A DNA stretch of 64,000 nucleotides from the NCBI RefSeq assembly GCF_950295315.1, contig NC_080171.1, forward strand, positions 95,512,470-95,576,469. Direction: 5' to 3'. Origin of the DNA: Erinaceus europaeus (taxonomy: Eukaryota > Chordata > Mammalia > Eulipotyphla > Erinaceidae). A program made the position numbers and the translations under genes. Numbering within the stretch: the stretch's first letter is position 1; each line of letters starts with the position of its first letter. Of the stretch, positions 24,000-34,145 are shown piece after piece. A model generated the notes under the pieces. The model was not told where the DNA came from, did not search any database, and saw only the letters and a program-made list of their open reading frames with translations.

Positions 24000-24130
24000 A
24001 AATGGAATCAATCATACGGTACATACTACCTATATTGGGGTAATTCACTAAATCCTCTGAAACCTTGGATGCTCTGTAATATGGAATGTTAATACCTATT
24101 ACCTGCCTTACAAAGTTGCTAGAAAAACAA
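24000..24130 (+). repeat. MIR 3' fragment
   Basis: TGAAACCTTGGATGCTCTG, ATGTTAATACCTATTACCTG, CCTTACAAAGTTGCTAG fits the forward MIR 3' half. Confidence 0.5.
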
Positions 24131-24149
24131 AAGGCAATCACAGATGTAA

Positions 24150-24290
24150 AGGAGAAGGTTCAGTGACTGGGGCACAAATATGCTTAACAGCAGCAGTCTT
24201 TCTCCTGCTCTTCTTTCTCCTTTTATCTCTCAAATTTTCTCTGCTCTATCCAAAATTAAATAAAACAAAATAAAACAAAACAACCACAAG
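24150..24290 (+). mobile_element. degenerate tRNA SINE
   Basis: GTTCAGTGACTGGGGCACAA head, CT-rich body, TATCCAAAATTAAATAAAAC tail. Confidence 0.45.
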
Positions 24291-25337
24291 AAAAGACTCA
24301 CACAGGTGAGTCTCTTCCAGAGAGAATTCTAACTTTTCCTTACATAGCATATGTCAGATGTGGTCTATAGGTGCCTCTCTCTGTGAGAGGGCACTCAGAG
24401 GCATGTAACCATGGGAGGAGATTTGTGATTATGGGAGTAGTGGTGGTATATGCATGTGTGAGTGTTATATTTTCAGGTGTGGACAAGGGTTTCTGGGTGG
24501 CAGTGGTAGGGCTAAGAGCTAAAGGGACTGGTGTCACTCTGTGATTCTGGTTTAGGGAATATATGTCCCCTTATTATTCAAATAAAATTATTTTACTGGT
24601 CAGCAACCAGTCCTTCCCTCTAAGATACAAGGCTGTGAAAATAATACAGCTGGTTCAGAAGTTCAAAAGTAACAGCAAGTCTAAGCAGAGGAAGTCATCT
24701 AACCTAAGAGGTGGGAGAAAGGCATGAATAAAAGTATTTTGATAGGAAACATATAATAAAGAGAGAAATTAATCAATTTATTTGATGCCATGCACTACAA
24801 AGGCCTGCGGTTGCTACTTGGTGGCTAGAAGCTTTATGTTTGTTGTACCCATTACTTCTTGGGATGAAGATGGGCCTAACGTATTTAAATCAGTAGTATG
24901 GAAAATGTTTATGCACCCAGGACAATTTAGCAGCCTGAGTGAACCCTTTCAGTGAAGCGACTGCAAAACGAGCTAGAGGTTCCAGCAAAAATATTATGGC
25001 TGACCTGGATTCAGTAACAATGAAAGAATGGTAAATGCCCTGAAATGATGGTACTTAGTGACAGAGCTGTGACCCCTTCAAATGGGTATTTTTCTATTGA
25101 AGCTCCCAATTTTGGCAGGCAGTAGTGCTTTATCCTATAGATCTATGTTGCCACCTTTTCTATATCCACTGACTTGAAATGTTTGGAGACAGAATCTTAC
25201 ATTATACTATAGTAGAGAAAGAAATCATACATAAGAAAAACGACCCAAATCAATCAGAGACATTTTATTTTTGTAGTCTGTTGAAGATAGTGATAATGGT
25301 TTTGCAAAAAAAAAAAAAAAAAAAAAGCTTCATTGGG

Positions 25338-25652
25338 GGCCAGGCAGTAGCACAGAGGGTTAAGCACACATGGTGCAAAGCTCAAGGATTGGCGTAAGGA
25401 TCCCAGTTCCCCACCTGCAGATGGGTCACTTCACAAGTGGTGAAGCAGGTCTGTAGATGTCTACCTTTTTCTCCCCATTTCCCCCCTCCTCTCTAGATTT
25501 CTATCTGTCCTATCCAACAATAACAACAGCAACAAAAATAACAACAAGGATAAATGGCAAGGGCAACAAAAGGAAAAAAGTAGCCTCCAGGAGCAGTGGA
25601 TTCATAGTGTAGGCACCAAGCCCCAGTGATAACCTTGGAGGCAAAAAAAAAA
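25338..25652 (+). mobile_element. ERI-type tRNA SINE, long subtype
   Basis: GGGGGCCAGGCAGTAGCACA head, CACCTGCAGATGGGTCACTT, AACAATAACAACAGCAAC linker, CAGGAGCAGTGGATTCATAG block, A-rich tail. It has lost the B-box segment by a small deletion (CCCAGTTCCCCACC). A 22-base A run directly precedes it. Confidence 0.92.
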
Positions 25653-25709
25653 CTTAATTGAGTACCTACCAGGAGTCAACTTGTCTACATGCTATCCTTT
25701 TATGCCTTG

Positions 25710-25860
25710 TATTCCTATTGAATGATGTTGGAAAAGGACCCAAATTGTGCATGAGTGTTCTACACAGAATTTTCACAGAGAGATGAGAAATTTATCTGTG
25801 TATCAACAACTGCACTGCAAACTATTAGACCTCCCAGTAAAAATGATAAGAAAAGCAATT
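25710..25860 (+). repeat. L1 3' UTR fragment
   Basis: TCTGTGTATCAACAACTGCA, CTGCAAACTATTAGACCTCC corresponds to the 3' end of the L1 copy at 34925-37275. Confidence 0.65.
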
Positions 25861-26518
25861 TGATTTTCCTATGAGGAGACAGTCATAAGGAAAACAACTT
25901 GCCCAACGTGGCAATGTTAATTCTAGAGCCATTTAGTGTGGGTATTTTCTCTCCCTTCCACCAAAATACATTTCAACTGAACAGTGAAATCTTCATCAAA
26001 AGACTTCAGAGGAGTTTGAAGTCTGATTTGTGCTCCCAAACTACAGCTAAAACCAAGTCTTATAGAAAATGCCAGAGCATGGATGAGACATGAAGACCTT
26101 GTGAATCTCGACTGTTCTTGTCACCAGGCTGCAATTTCTCTTGGGGGGGGGGGGGGGGGAGAGAATCACACAGCAACTAACTACCTGTTGCTGTGTTGTT
26201 TTGAAACTGAGAAATGAGATCTGCATCTACTCACTTGCACTCTTTGTTGTTGTCACTGGGTCTTCATGACTCAGTTATTTTTTCTAGATGCAAGGGATAG
26301 AGGAAGATAAAGGGACCACACCACCAGTTTCTTCTAGTGCCGTGGGGGATAGGCTCAAATCTGGGTTATGCATATAACAAAGTAGGCACAGGATCCAGGT
26401 AATCTATCATGTTAACTCGATTTACTTGAACTCTTAAGGATTCCATACTTACGAGATACTAGGAAAACTGAAAAACAAAAGGCCATACAATCCAGTGGTC
26501 TACAAGCAATGTCATTTT

Positions 26519-26742
26519 TTCTTTTTTTTTTTTTTTAATATTTATTCCTTTTTGCTGCCCTTGTTGTTTTATTGTTGTAGTTATTGTTGTCATTATTGTT
26601 GGATAGGACAGAGAGAAATGGAGAGGGGAAGGGAAGACAGAGAAGGGGAGAAAGATAGACACCCACAGACCTGCTTCACTGCCTGTGAAGCGACTCCCCT
26701 GTAGGTGGGGAGCCGGCGGCTCGAACTAGGATTCTGATGCCG
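26519..26742 (-). mobile_element. ERI-type tRNA SINE, 5'-truncated
   Basis: Reverse element with TGCCCTTGTTGTTTTATTG and GGGGAGCCGGCGGCTCGAAC, stopping at CCGGC before the A box. Target-site duplication GCAATGTCATTTT at 26506-26518 and 26743-26755. In the sense direction of DENND1A, 180 bp past an exon donor. Confidence 0.95.
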
Positions 26743-26817
26743 GCAATGTCATTTTCAAGTCAGTAGTTCTTATTGAGAATTGTCATCTGCACTACAGGTT
26801 ACAGATCTAACATTCCT

Positions 26818-26858
26818 GTGTAAGCACTGCATGCTAACCGATTGCGCCACTGGAGCTC
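26818..26858 (-). pseudogene. tRNA-Ile(UAU)-like 5' half, tailless retropseudogene
   Basis: On the minus strand 26856-26818 reads GCTCCAGTGGCGCAATCGG and on, matching the first 24 nt of tRNA-Ile(UAU) exactly and the next 15 with five transitions, ending in the anticodon loop. The 16-bp direct repeat CAGATCTAACATTCCT flanks it perfectly at 26802-26817 and 26859-26874. There is no A-tail and no 3' tRNA half. It lies 51-107 bp downstream of the DENND1A donor at 26925. The isoacceptor assignment is from memory of the tRNA sequence. Confidence 0.85.
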
Positions 26859-26925
26859 CAGATCTAACATTCCTATTCAGTACCTGAAGAAAGCAAACAA
26901 AGGGCAGTGTAAACAGTGGTCTTAC

Positions 26926-27026
26926 CAGCAGTAATCTAGCAGATGTGGAGGCAGGACAGGGATGTACACATGCTGCCAGAACATGGGGTAAAGCATGGCG
27001 GCAGACCCATGGATACAGGCAGTCAG
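26926..27026 (-). CDS. DENND1A: DENND1A coding exon, 101 bp, DENN core
   Basis: Minus-strand exon encoding [20 protein letters not shown] and then [13 protein letters not shown], followed by two bases (TG) of a split Cys codon. The acceptor is GGCTCTGTTGCAG before CTG; the donor is GTAAGA after CTG. It enters in phase 0 and leaves in phase 2, matching the neighbouring exons. The peptide is a highly conserved segment of the cDENN lobe of the connecdenn family. I recall Tyr where this sequence has Phe (PMFWQ), a conservative change. A 97-codon minus-strand frame (26770-27063) covers the exon in the wrong frame and is spurious. A tRNA-derived insertion lies just downstream of the donor at 26818-26858, and a SINE follows at 26519-26742. 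Confidence 0.96.
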
Positions 27027-27261
27027 CTGCAACAGAGCCAAACAAATCAAAGTGAACAGACATTATCCTTTGAGTTCAGCAATAAAATTAAATGTATACT
27101 TGTCAACATATAAAATTGTAGGTTAACAGTATCTAATTAAAATTTAATGACTTTGCTTCTAAAAGGGGGAAAACACTTTTCCATTTGATTAAGGAATTAT
27201 GATGCACACTGATAGGAAATTTAGAAAATGGACAAAGGGACAGAATAAAAGGAACTTCTTC

Positions 27262-28425
27262 ATCACTTAAAAATAATTTTAGATCTGAGCTCACATTCTG
27301 TGGTCATGAGTAGGTACATTCCAGGCTGTCCCAATACTGACCCATCTTCCTCAGGTGTAACATAGAGTATGTTGTCCAGCCTCCCTTCGGAGGATGGAAC
27401 ATTCTCTACTGTTGTTGATCCAAGTTGAGGGTTAAGGTTCCTATGGGGGCCCATAAAGGGGCCTATTGTGTTGTTCCTGATAGAGATGACTGGTAACAAT
27501 GGAGAGAGGGATTTATTTGAGGTCTAGGCCCATCATGTCTGTTTGGGAATCTCAGGACTCCCCGAAGAGGGCCCCAGTTGATGGGGTGAAACGTTCCTAC
27601 TCATGACCACAGACTGTGAGGTCAGATCTCCAGGGATGCAGAAGTCATATAGGCTCCTAAGCTGAATATGGACCCCAGATCACATCAAATTGATGGGGTT
27701 TATAGTCAACAATATTTATACACCCTTTCCATATTTGGGAGCTACTCTCTTCCCTGATCCAGCTTTATGGTCCTTTTTCTAGCCATGACATCATCTCCCC
27801 AGACAATAACTTGGATCCACCTGCATATCAGATTTCAGGCTCAGGGGAAAAACAAACAAACAAACAAAAAACCAAAAACCACCAAACAACTAATATAGTC
27901 ATAGGCCTACTAACTATCTACTACAAAAATAGGCCTACTATCTACAAAACAGAGACACCCCCCCTCCAACTCTTCATCTGCACTATTCCAGCCCTTAGGT
28001 CCATGAATAGTCAACTATTTGTTTGGCTTTATATGTTAACTCTCTTTTCAGCCACCAGGTTCCAGATGCTATCATGATGTCAACCAGACTTCCCTGGACA
28101 GATGACCACACCAATGTGTTCTGGAGCTCCGCTTCCTCAGAACCCTTCCCCACTAGGGAAAGAGAGCCAGGCTGTGAGTATGGATCGACCTGTCAATGTC
28201 CATGTTCAGCGGGGAAGCAATTACAGAAGCCAGACCTTCAACCTTTTGCATCCCACAATGACCTTGGGTCCATACTCCCAGAGGGGTCAAAGAATAGGAA
28301 AGCTATCAAGGGAGGGGATAAGATGGGGAGTTCTGGTGGTGGGAATTGTGTGGACTTTTACCCCTCTTATCCTATGGTTTAGTCAGTGTTTCCTTTTAAT
28401 AAATAAAAAAAAATAAATAAATTTA
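27262..28425 (+). mobile_element. unnamed hedgehog dispersed repeat, most complete copy
   Basis: About 1.16 kb from CTGAGCTCACATTCTGTGGT to CCTTTTAATAAATAAAAAA. Parts recur at 7895, 37787, 45725, 46385, 47190 (inverted), 47546 and 48305. It has an A-rich 3' end with AATAAA, pointing to a retroposon, but no RT motif. A 104-codon frame at 28102-28416 (MTTPMCSGAPLPQNPSPLGK...) has counterparts in other copies. It could be the 3' UTR of a LINE or a non-autonomous element; I cannot name the family. Confidence 0.75.
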
Positions 28426-28639
28426 ACATTTTGGGGTATTAAATACATATGCACTGATATACACTTTTCTATTGAAATTAGAATTAATGTAAATATAATA
28501 TTTAGTTGGTCTTTTATTAACACTTTATTGATGTTTCCCCTTAACTTTAAATACTTTTAAGAAAACATACATTTTATTGACAGTCAATGATTTCCCATAC
28601 TATAAACACTCTTCTTCATCAAGTTATACAATCAAATCA

Positions 28640-28820
28640 GATGATTTTAAAGGATGTATTTTTTTTTTTATTATAAGAGGGAGATAGATATTGAAAGAGA
28701 TAGAGGGAAGGGGAGAGAGCAAGACAGTAAGAACTCCAGTGTACCTGGTAGTGGGGATCAAACCTAGAATCCCACAGATAGAAGTTCTGCGCTCTACCAC
28801 TGAGCCACCCCCCAGTCATA
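28640..28820 (-). mobile_element. tRNA SINE, AG-rich type
   Basis: Poly-T tail, AGATATTGAAAGAGATAGAG body, GGGGATCAAACCTAGAATCC (reverse B box) and TGCGCTCTACCACTGAGCCA head. Confidence 0.9.
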
Positions 28821-28984
28821 AGTCAGTAACTTTTATATGTAGTTTCTAGATGCAGAGTTGAGACAAAAAGCTGTAAAATTCTAAGGCACTTAATAATATA
28901 AATGTAATAAGTGAATAAAGGATGGGGAACCTTTATATCCACCCCCTTAAACAGGAAATAATAACCTCTCTGTACCTCACCAAC

Positions 28985-29480
28985 ATGAAGAATTATAGTC
29001 AAGTTCATAGGTTTAAAATTTTATCTATCTTGATTTTATTTTTACTATTCTATCTTGTCGTTTATTTTTCCCCTATATCTTTAGACAATAGTCTACTCCA
29101 TACTCTTAGTTCACTTTTCCTAATGAGTATTGCTATTTTATTGATTTATATGCAAACCTGGAATATACAAAGGATACTAAATCCTTTATAGTGATTTTGA
29201 AAATAACTTTCCTTTTAACTTTTTTTTTTTTGGTGAAGAGCAAGTTTAAAGTAATTTAATAGACAAATATTTTCCTTCTCAATGGTTTCTGCTGCTTTAA
29301 TACTAAGGTCTGCCAAATTCCCCACTGGCACTTAAAACTCTTTAATCCATCTGGAATTAATTTAGGTTTAAGACTGAGGTGAGAATTTATTTTTTCCACA
29401 TAGTTAATCAATTGCCTCTGCACCTTTTCCTGACTAATCCTTCCTCTCTCCATGCTAACATGCCCCTATTTCATATCTAC
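28985..29480 (-). repeat. old L1M ORF2 fragment
   Basis: TTAATCCATCTGGAATTAAT, GACTGAGGTGAGAATTTATT and CACATAGTTAATCAATTGCC are inverted L1 ORF2 3' phrases. Confidence 0.7.
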
Positions 29481-30599
29481 CTTTTCTTAAAGAGTACGTA
29501 CATCAAACAAACAGCATTTGATATTGAAAATTTAGTAAACACATACAGAATGGAATGACATTGTATAAAATTTAAGATAGCAGAAGGAAAAAAAAACACT
29601 AACACCTTTAGAGATATGGCTATGAAGTGACAAAAGCCAACATGTTTCTTTCTGTCTTTTGGCTCTAATGTTTCTTTAGTTTCTGGAAAGCCTGGTCCCC
29701 TGAGAACTCTGTTCCTTTTGGAAGCTGTTAACTGGCCCTTGCTGACAGAAGGACATTTACGTGGCGAAAGAGTGACGTGCCAAGGCCCAGCACAAAGCAT
29801 CCCAGAGGTTACTGTAATATGAACAGCTTTAAATTGGATATTCTGTTGACGTTTCGCAGTTGTGAGAGATGTATTAAGTTCAGGGCCACTATTTACCCCA
29901 CTCCTTTTCTTTCCATAACCTCTTCTTTCACTCAGGAACATGCTATGAACAGGAGCTAGTCCTACAAACTCCTAAAAGCTGTTCCCAGCAACACTGCCAG
30001 GGCTTGTAGGTTTAATTCATCCTTTCTCAATCTTAGTAGGTTTCTATATAAAAGAGGCTGTCTGTCTGTCAGATTATATATGACGAATCTCTTCAGGGTA
30101 ACAAGAGATGAAAATCACTGTTGGTGTTGAGTGAGTGGAAAAAGGATCAGCTAGCTTTATCCAACTCCACCCTGAAGTCAGGCTAAAGGGATGGTCGTGG
30201 GTCCCAGTTTTTTCTGCACAACCTGTAACTAGCTGCCAACATACTACTACTAAAGTGCAGGTCTAGTCATGTAACATACTACCTGGAAATCTCTTGGTGC
30301 ATGTCTGAAATAGGCATGCCTCTACTGGTTCATGCTACCTGTACAGCAGCATCTCTAGCTACAGTTTCTACTGCATTCTCCAAGTGTATAATAACACATT
30401 ATTTGCAGATCCAGGAGTGGATACAGTAGTGATGGAATAGTTTTATTTTTCTTTCTCTTCCATCTGTCCCCTAAACTGGCCTAGACTGCACCCTGGTAAA
30501 CTCTTCTTCCTTCAGGTACAAATACTGCCTTCCTCTGTAAGGCCACACTTGGCTCCCCTGGGCACATGCTCGATTATTAATGGGACTACAAGTGTCTGC

Positions 30600-30814
30600 A
30601 TTTTTTAAAAATCTCTATTATTAGTGATTTAACAGTGGTTTGCAAAGCTCTAAGATTTGGGGGAGGTATAGTTTCAAATTCAGAGACAGTGTGTGTGGCA
30701 CAAAATATCACGTCACTCCCTCCTGGTAACCACCATAGTTCTCACTAGATCTGAGACAGTTTAATCATCAATACTGTGTGTGTGTGTGCGCGCGCGCGCG
30801 TGTGCGTGCAAGTT
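30600..30814 (+). repeat. dispersed-repeat fragment ending in a (TG)(CG) tract
   Basis: 30605-30745 (AACAGTGGTTTGCAAAGCTC, ATCACGTCACTCCCTCCTGG) resembles 50945-51215. 30774-30808 is alternating TG then five CG then TGTGCGTG. Confidence 0.6.
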
Positions 30815-31316
30815 ATTATATTTTAACTATCTATATTCTACACAAAATGTCTGCAAGTCTATTGCACATAGCATGGCTTGATTTTAACAGTAGTGGACTG
30901 ACATTTTCACAAGTCTCACATAGAGGGGGTGTAATATTCAAATTCTAAAACAATAGTTACAAACTTACATGTACACATATACAACTTATGGAAGATCAAG
31001 TCAATGAATTTATTCTATTAATTTGATAATGTGCCTACTCCATCACTCTATATCATATCAGATAAGTAAAAGCACTTGAATCTATGAGGTACCTTAAAAT
31101 ATAAAGTATCACCATCTGAACTAACTTGCTGATAGAGAACATCTACGTGACAATTCCATTAGAAAAAAAGCCGTTCAATGCGTCAGATTGAAACACAACT
31201 CAAGCAAGTGCCTGCTTGAGTTAAATTCTTTATTTGGTTTAAGTTAAAATCCACTTCAAATAGTAAAGTGTCAGAGATCTTATCTTCTGATAATTTTTAA
31301 TATCTCCTTAACCGCA

Positions 31317-31318
<2 letters not shown>

Positions 31319-31361
<43 letters not shown>
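31319..31361 (+). repeat. (CA)20 microsatellite
   Basis: Pure AC repeat of about 42 bp. Confidence 0.97.
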
Positions 31362-31362
<1 letters not shown>

Positions 31363-32237
31363 AAGAAAGAGTCCTATCAAGTGAAGATTTAAAAATCAGT
31401 TAGCCCTCATTAAGGAAAAAAAAATTAAGGAGTTTATCATTTTCATTAAGGGCTAAGAGTCAAGTCTTTATAACTGGAGTAAGGTGCATTTTTCAACTCA
31501 ATTAAGATATCAAACAAACAAAAAAGGAAATGGCTGGATTCTTTTCAAAAATACTAAGTGGCATGAGCAATGATCATGGCTATTTAGGAACAGTGGCTAA
31601 CTCAACTACAAGATAAATATATTTCATCTGAACTAACATATGTCCTGTAATTGATCATTAGGCATTTACTTTAAAAATAAATCTAAAACTAAATCTATTT
31701 TCAAAAGGATAAAGAACTATGTTCATTCCTTGTTCAATACAAAGTTTAAAAAGTGATGAAAGTATATTAATTTGTAGTCAATAATTGGGGCATTGTGATT
31801 ATTTAACTGAAATGCAAGTTGAAGAAAATGATCCTATCAAAATCTCACTCAGTAGGAGAATAGAAAGATAGTATGTGTAAAATTTGCCCAAAGTCATTAG
31901 TCACAATGAATATTCATCAGAAGCCAATTATCAATCCCATTTACTGACACCCCAACAATTTTTGCCTTAAAGCAGCTGAGTAGTCTAAGGCTCCAAGAAA
32001 ACTAGGCAAATTATACAGCAAACACTCAGTCTAGTCAGACCACAAATTATAAAACAGACCACTGGTCGGTTTTGGACACACATTTAGCAAATTCTGCCCT
32101 CAATTAAAGGTCAGTTCGATCTTCGAGTTTTCTCTATGGCTCTATTTGCTTTCCTTGAGGCAAAAACAAAGAGGAAGAAGGTAACAGGGCTAAGTTATGA
32201 AATAGGAGAGATAAATAAGTTAGAGAAACCCCAAGAA

Positions 32238-32405
32238 GGGGCTGGGGAAATAGGATAATGGTTATGCAAAAGACTTTCATGCCTGAGGCTCTGAAAAGCC
32301 AGGTTCAATCCTCAGCACAAGCTAAAGCTGAGCAATATTCTTACTTTTCTTCCTCTCTATGCATTTATCTTTCTCCCTGTATTTCTTTCATAAAAAACTA
32401 TATAT
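32238..32405 (+). mobile_element. tRNA SINE
   Basis: GGGGCTGGGGAAATAGGATA head, GGTTATGCAAAAGACTTTCA, GGTTCAATCCTCAGCACAAG B box, CT-rich body and TATATATATG end. Confidence 0.9.
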
Positions 32406-32689
32406 ATATGTATATTTCACAAGAAAACTCATTTTCAGTGTAAGGCTTTTTTATTTTTTCAGAGATAATTCCCAGCTAGCCTCAGTCTTATATTCTAATG
32501 CCTCCGTTGGTTACTAATGATAGTTCTATAGTTTAATATGGAATAAAAGTAATACTACTCTCCCCCCTAAATAAAACAAAACAAACAACAATTTCAACAC
32601 TGTATGTGTTGCACATTAGGCTGGTAGTCTGGGATCTAAGTGTTGTTTTATAGGATTTGTGTGTGTACACGAGTGTGTAAACATTGCGT

Positions 32690-32835
32690 ATTTATGCATA
32701 CATACTCATCACCACATTTCACAGATAAGGAAACAGTCTCAGAGGTGAAATAACTTGCCCAAGGCCACATAGCAAGTAAGTGACAGAGCTGGGGACTCAA
32801 ACCCAGGTCTGTCAGACTATAAAGGCCACTGTGTT
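32690..32835 (-). repeat. MIR element
   Basis: Reverse MIR with TTCACAGATAAGGAAAC, AACTTGCCCAAGGCCACATA and GGGGACTCAAACCCAGGTC. Confidence 0.92.
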
Positions 32836-33003
32836 TCCACAATGCATAAATTAGCTAAAAACTTTTTTTCAGTACCTACCCTGTGGCCATGTACTAAGTT
32901 CTGAACTAGATAAGATATTGTCAGCATTGCTAAATTACAAAGAGGACCAACTGCCTTGCTGCTAGATGATCAAGTATCGGGCAAAATGCCAATAACTCCT
33001 GAG

Positions 33004-33125
33004 CTAGGAAGGAAGGCTCAGTGGGCAGAAAACAAGTCTTGAGTGCATAAGGTCTCAGATTCATTCCCTGGCACTGCATATGATGGAGAAGTGCCCTGGT
33101 CAGTCTCTCTCTCATAAGAAACAAC
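33004..33125 (+). mobile_element. tRNA SINE fragment
   Basis: GAAGGCTCAGTGGGCAGAAA, CAGATTCATTCCCTGGCACT, CCCTGGTCAGTCTCTCTCTC. Confidence 0.65.
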
Positions 33126-33131
33126 TAGTTT

Positions 33132-33440
33132 GGGGGCCAGGCAGAAGTGCGCCATGTTAAGTGTACACAGTGCCAAGTGCAAGGACTAGTTTAAGAATCC
33201 CCGATGGAACCCCCAGCTCCCCATCTGCAGGAGGTTGCTTTTCAAGCTGTGAAGCAGGTCAACAGATGTCTGTCTTTCCCCTCTCTGTCTTCCCCTCCTC
33301 TCTCAACTTTTCTCTCTCACCAGCAGCAACAACAATGGAAAAAAGATGGCCACCAGAAGCAGTGGATTCATAGTACAGGCATTGAGCCCCAGAGATAACC
33401 CTAGAGGAAAAAAAAAGAGAGAGAGAGAGAGAGAAAGAAA
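33132..33440 (+). mobile_element. ERI-type tRNA SINE, long subtype, with GA tail
   Basis: GGGGGCCAGGCAGAAGTGCG head, GGAACCCCCAGCTCCCCATC, AGCAACAACAATGGAAAAAA linker, GCAGTGGATTCATAGTACAG block, then a (GA)n tail from 33415. Confidence 0.92.
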
Positions 33441-33639
33441 AAGAAATAAGAAATTTTAGCACAGATCTGATATCTTCCTGGGAGTTTGTTATATTTAACT
33501 AAGGTGTTGCAGTGTCTTTACAGATAATTCTAGACAATGAAGTAATGATTGTTAAATGGAAACAACTTATACTTTATTTTGGCACACATATTTGAAAGTC
33601 TGGCTTTCTGTCATATTCCCTTTCATATATTTGCACAGG

Positions 33640-33775
33640 GTTTCCACTAACTTTAATTTTGATCTAAGCAAAACCACTTCCTCTCCTGAGTCTCAATTTT
33701 CCTTATATGGAACACGAGAGGCTGTGCTACATGGTCCCTGTGCCTTCTTTCCAGTGTTGACAACTTATGATTGAG
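33640..33775 (+). repeat. MIR-like element
   Basis: CCACTTCCTCTCCTGAGTCT, CAATTTTCCTTATATGGAAC, TGCTACATGGTCCCTGTGCC. Confidence 0.5.
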
Positions 33776-34084
33776 AAGAATTACTATCCTATGACAAAAG
33801 TAATGTTCCTACTGTACTCCAGCTTACCTTCTCTGGCTATACTGAATAAATATAAGCTAAACAAGATTCATTTCAAAGTTGATTTTGCTTTCACCTCTCT
33901 GGGTGATTGGGGGTGGGGGAGAAGGGGTTGGAAATGATAATGCTATCAAGGAAACACTCTCTCTTACCCACCCCATCTCCATCACCTGAATGTGGAGGAC
34001 ATTCTGAAGACAGAGGCAGATGATCTTAGGAGACAAGGGCATGAGACTAAAGATGTGAACTCCAGGACAAAGACCACAGATGAT

Positions 34085-34145
34085 TCTCCTTATCTCTTAC
34101 TATGCTTGACACAGAACAGGTGCTGAGTAAATGTTTGGGGAATGT
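34085..34145 (+). repeat. MIR/L2 3' fragment
   Basis: GCTTGACACAGAACAGGTGC followed by TGAGTAAATGTTTGGGGAAT. Confidence 0.55.

Larger units (their letters stand above)
6828..26925 (-). other. DENND1A: DENND1A intron, 20.1 kb; unassigned stretches
   Basis: Complete intron in phase 2 with donor GTAAGA and acceptor CTTCACAG. Stretches over 300 bp where I recognise no repeat or gene: 7231-7894, 8160-9244, 9291-9690, 11571-12229, 12381-12971, 14885-15904, 16031-16633, 20341-21279, 21700-23990, 24291-25300 and 25861-26505. Within these, 8530-8800, 11690-12090, 22440-22640 and 24780-25060 look repeat-free and evenly complex and are listed as candidate conserved elements in the findings. Confidence 0.85.

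Noticed and set aside
26770..27063. 97-codon minus-strand frame covering the 101-bp exon
   Set aside because: It reads the exon in the wrong frame ([15 protein letters not shown]). The DENND1A frame is the one that matches the family and the splice phases.
29477..29941. 154-codon minus-strand frame
   Set aside because: No domain, no family resemblance, no splice context; compositionally like other intronic chance frames. Kept out for lack of support.
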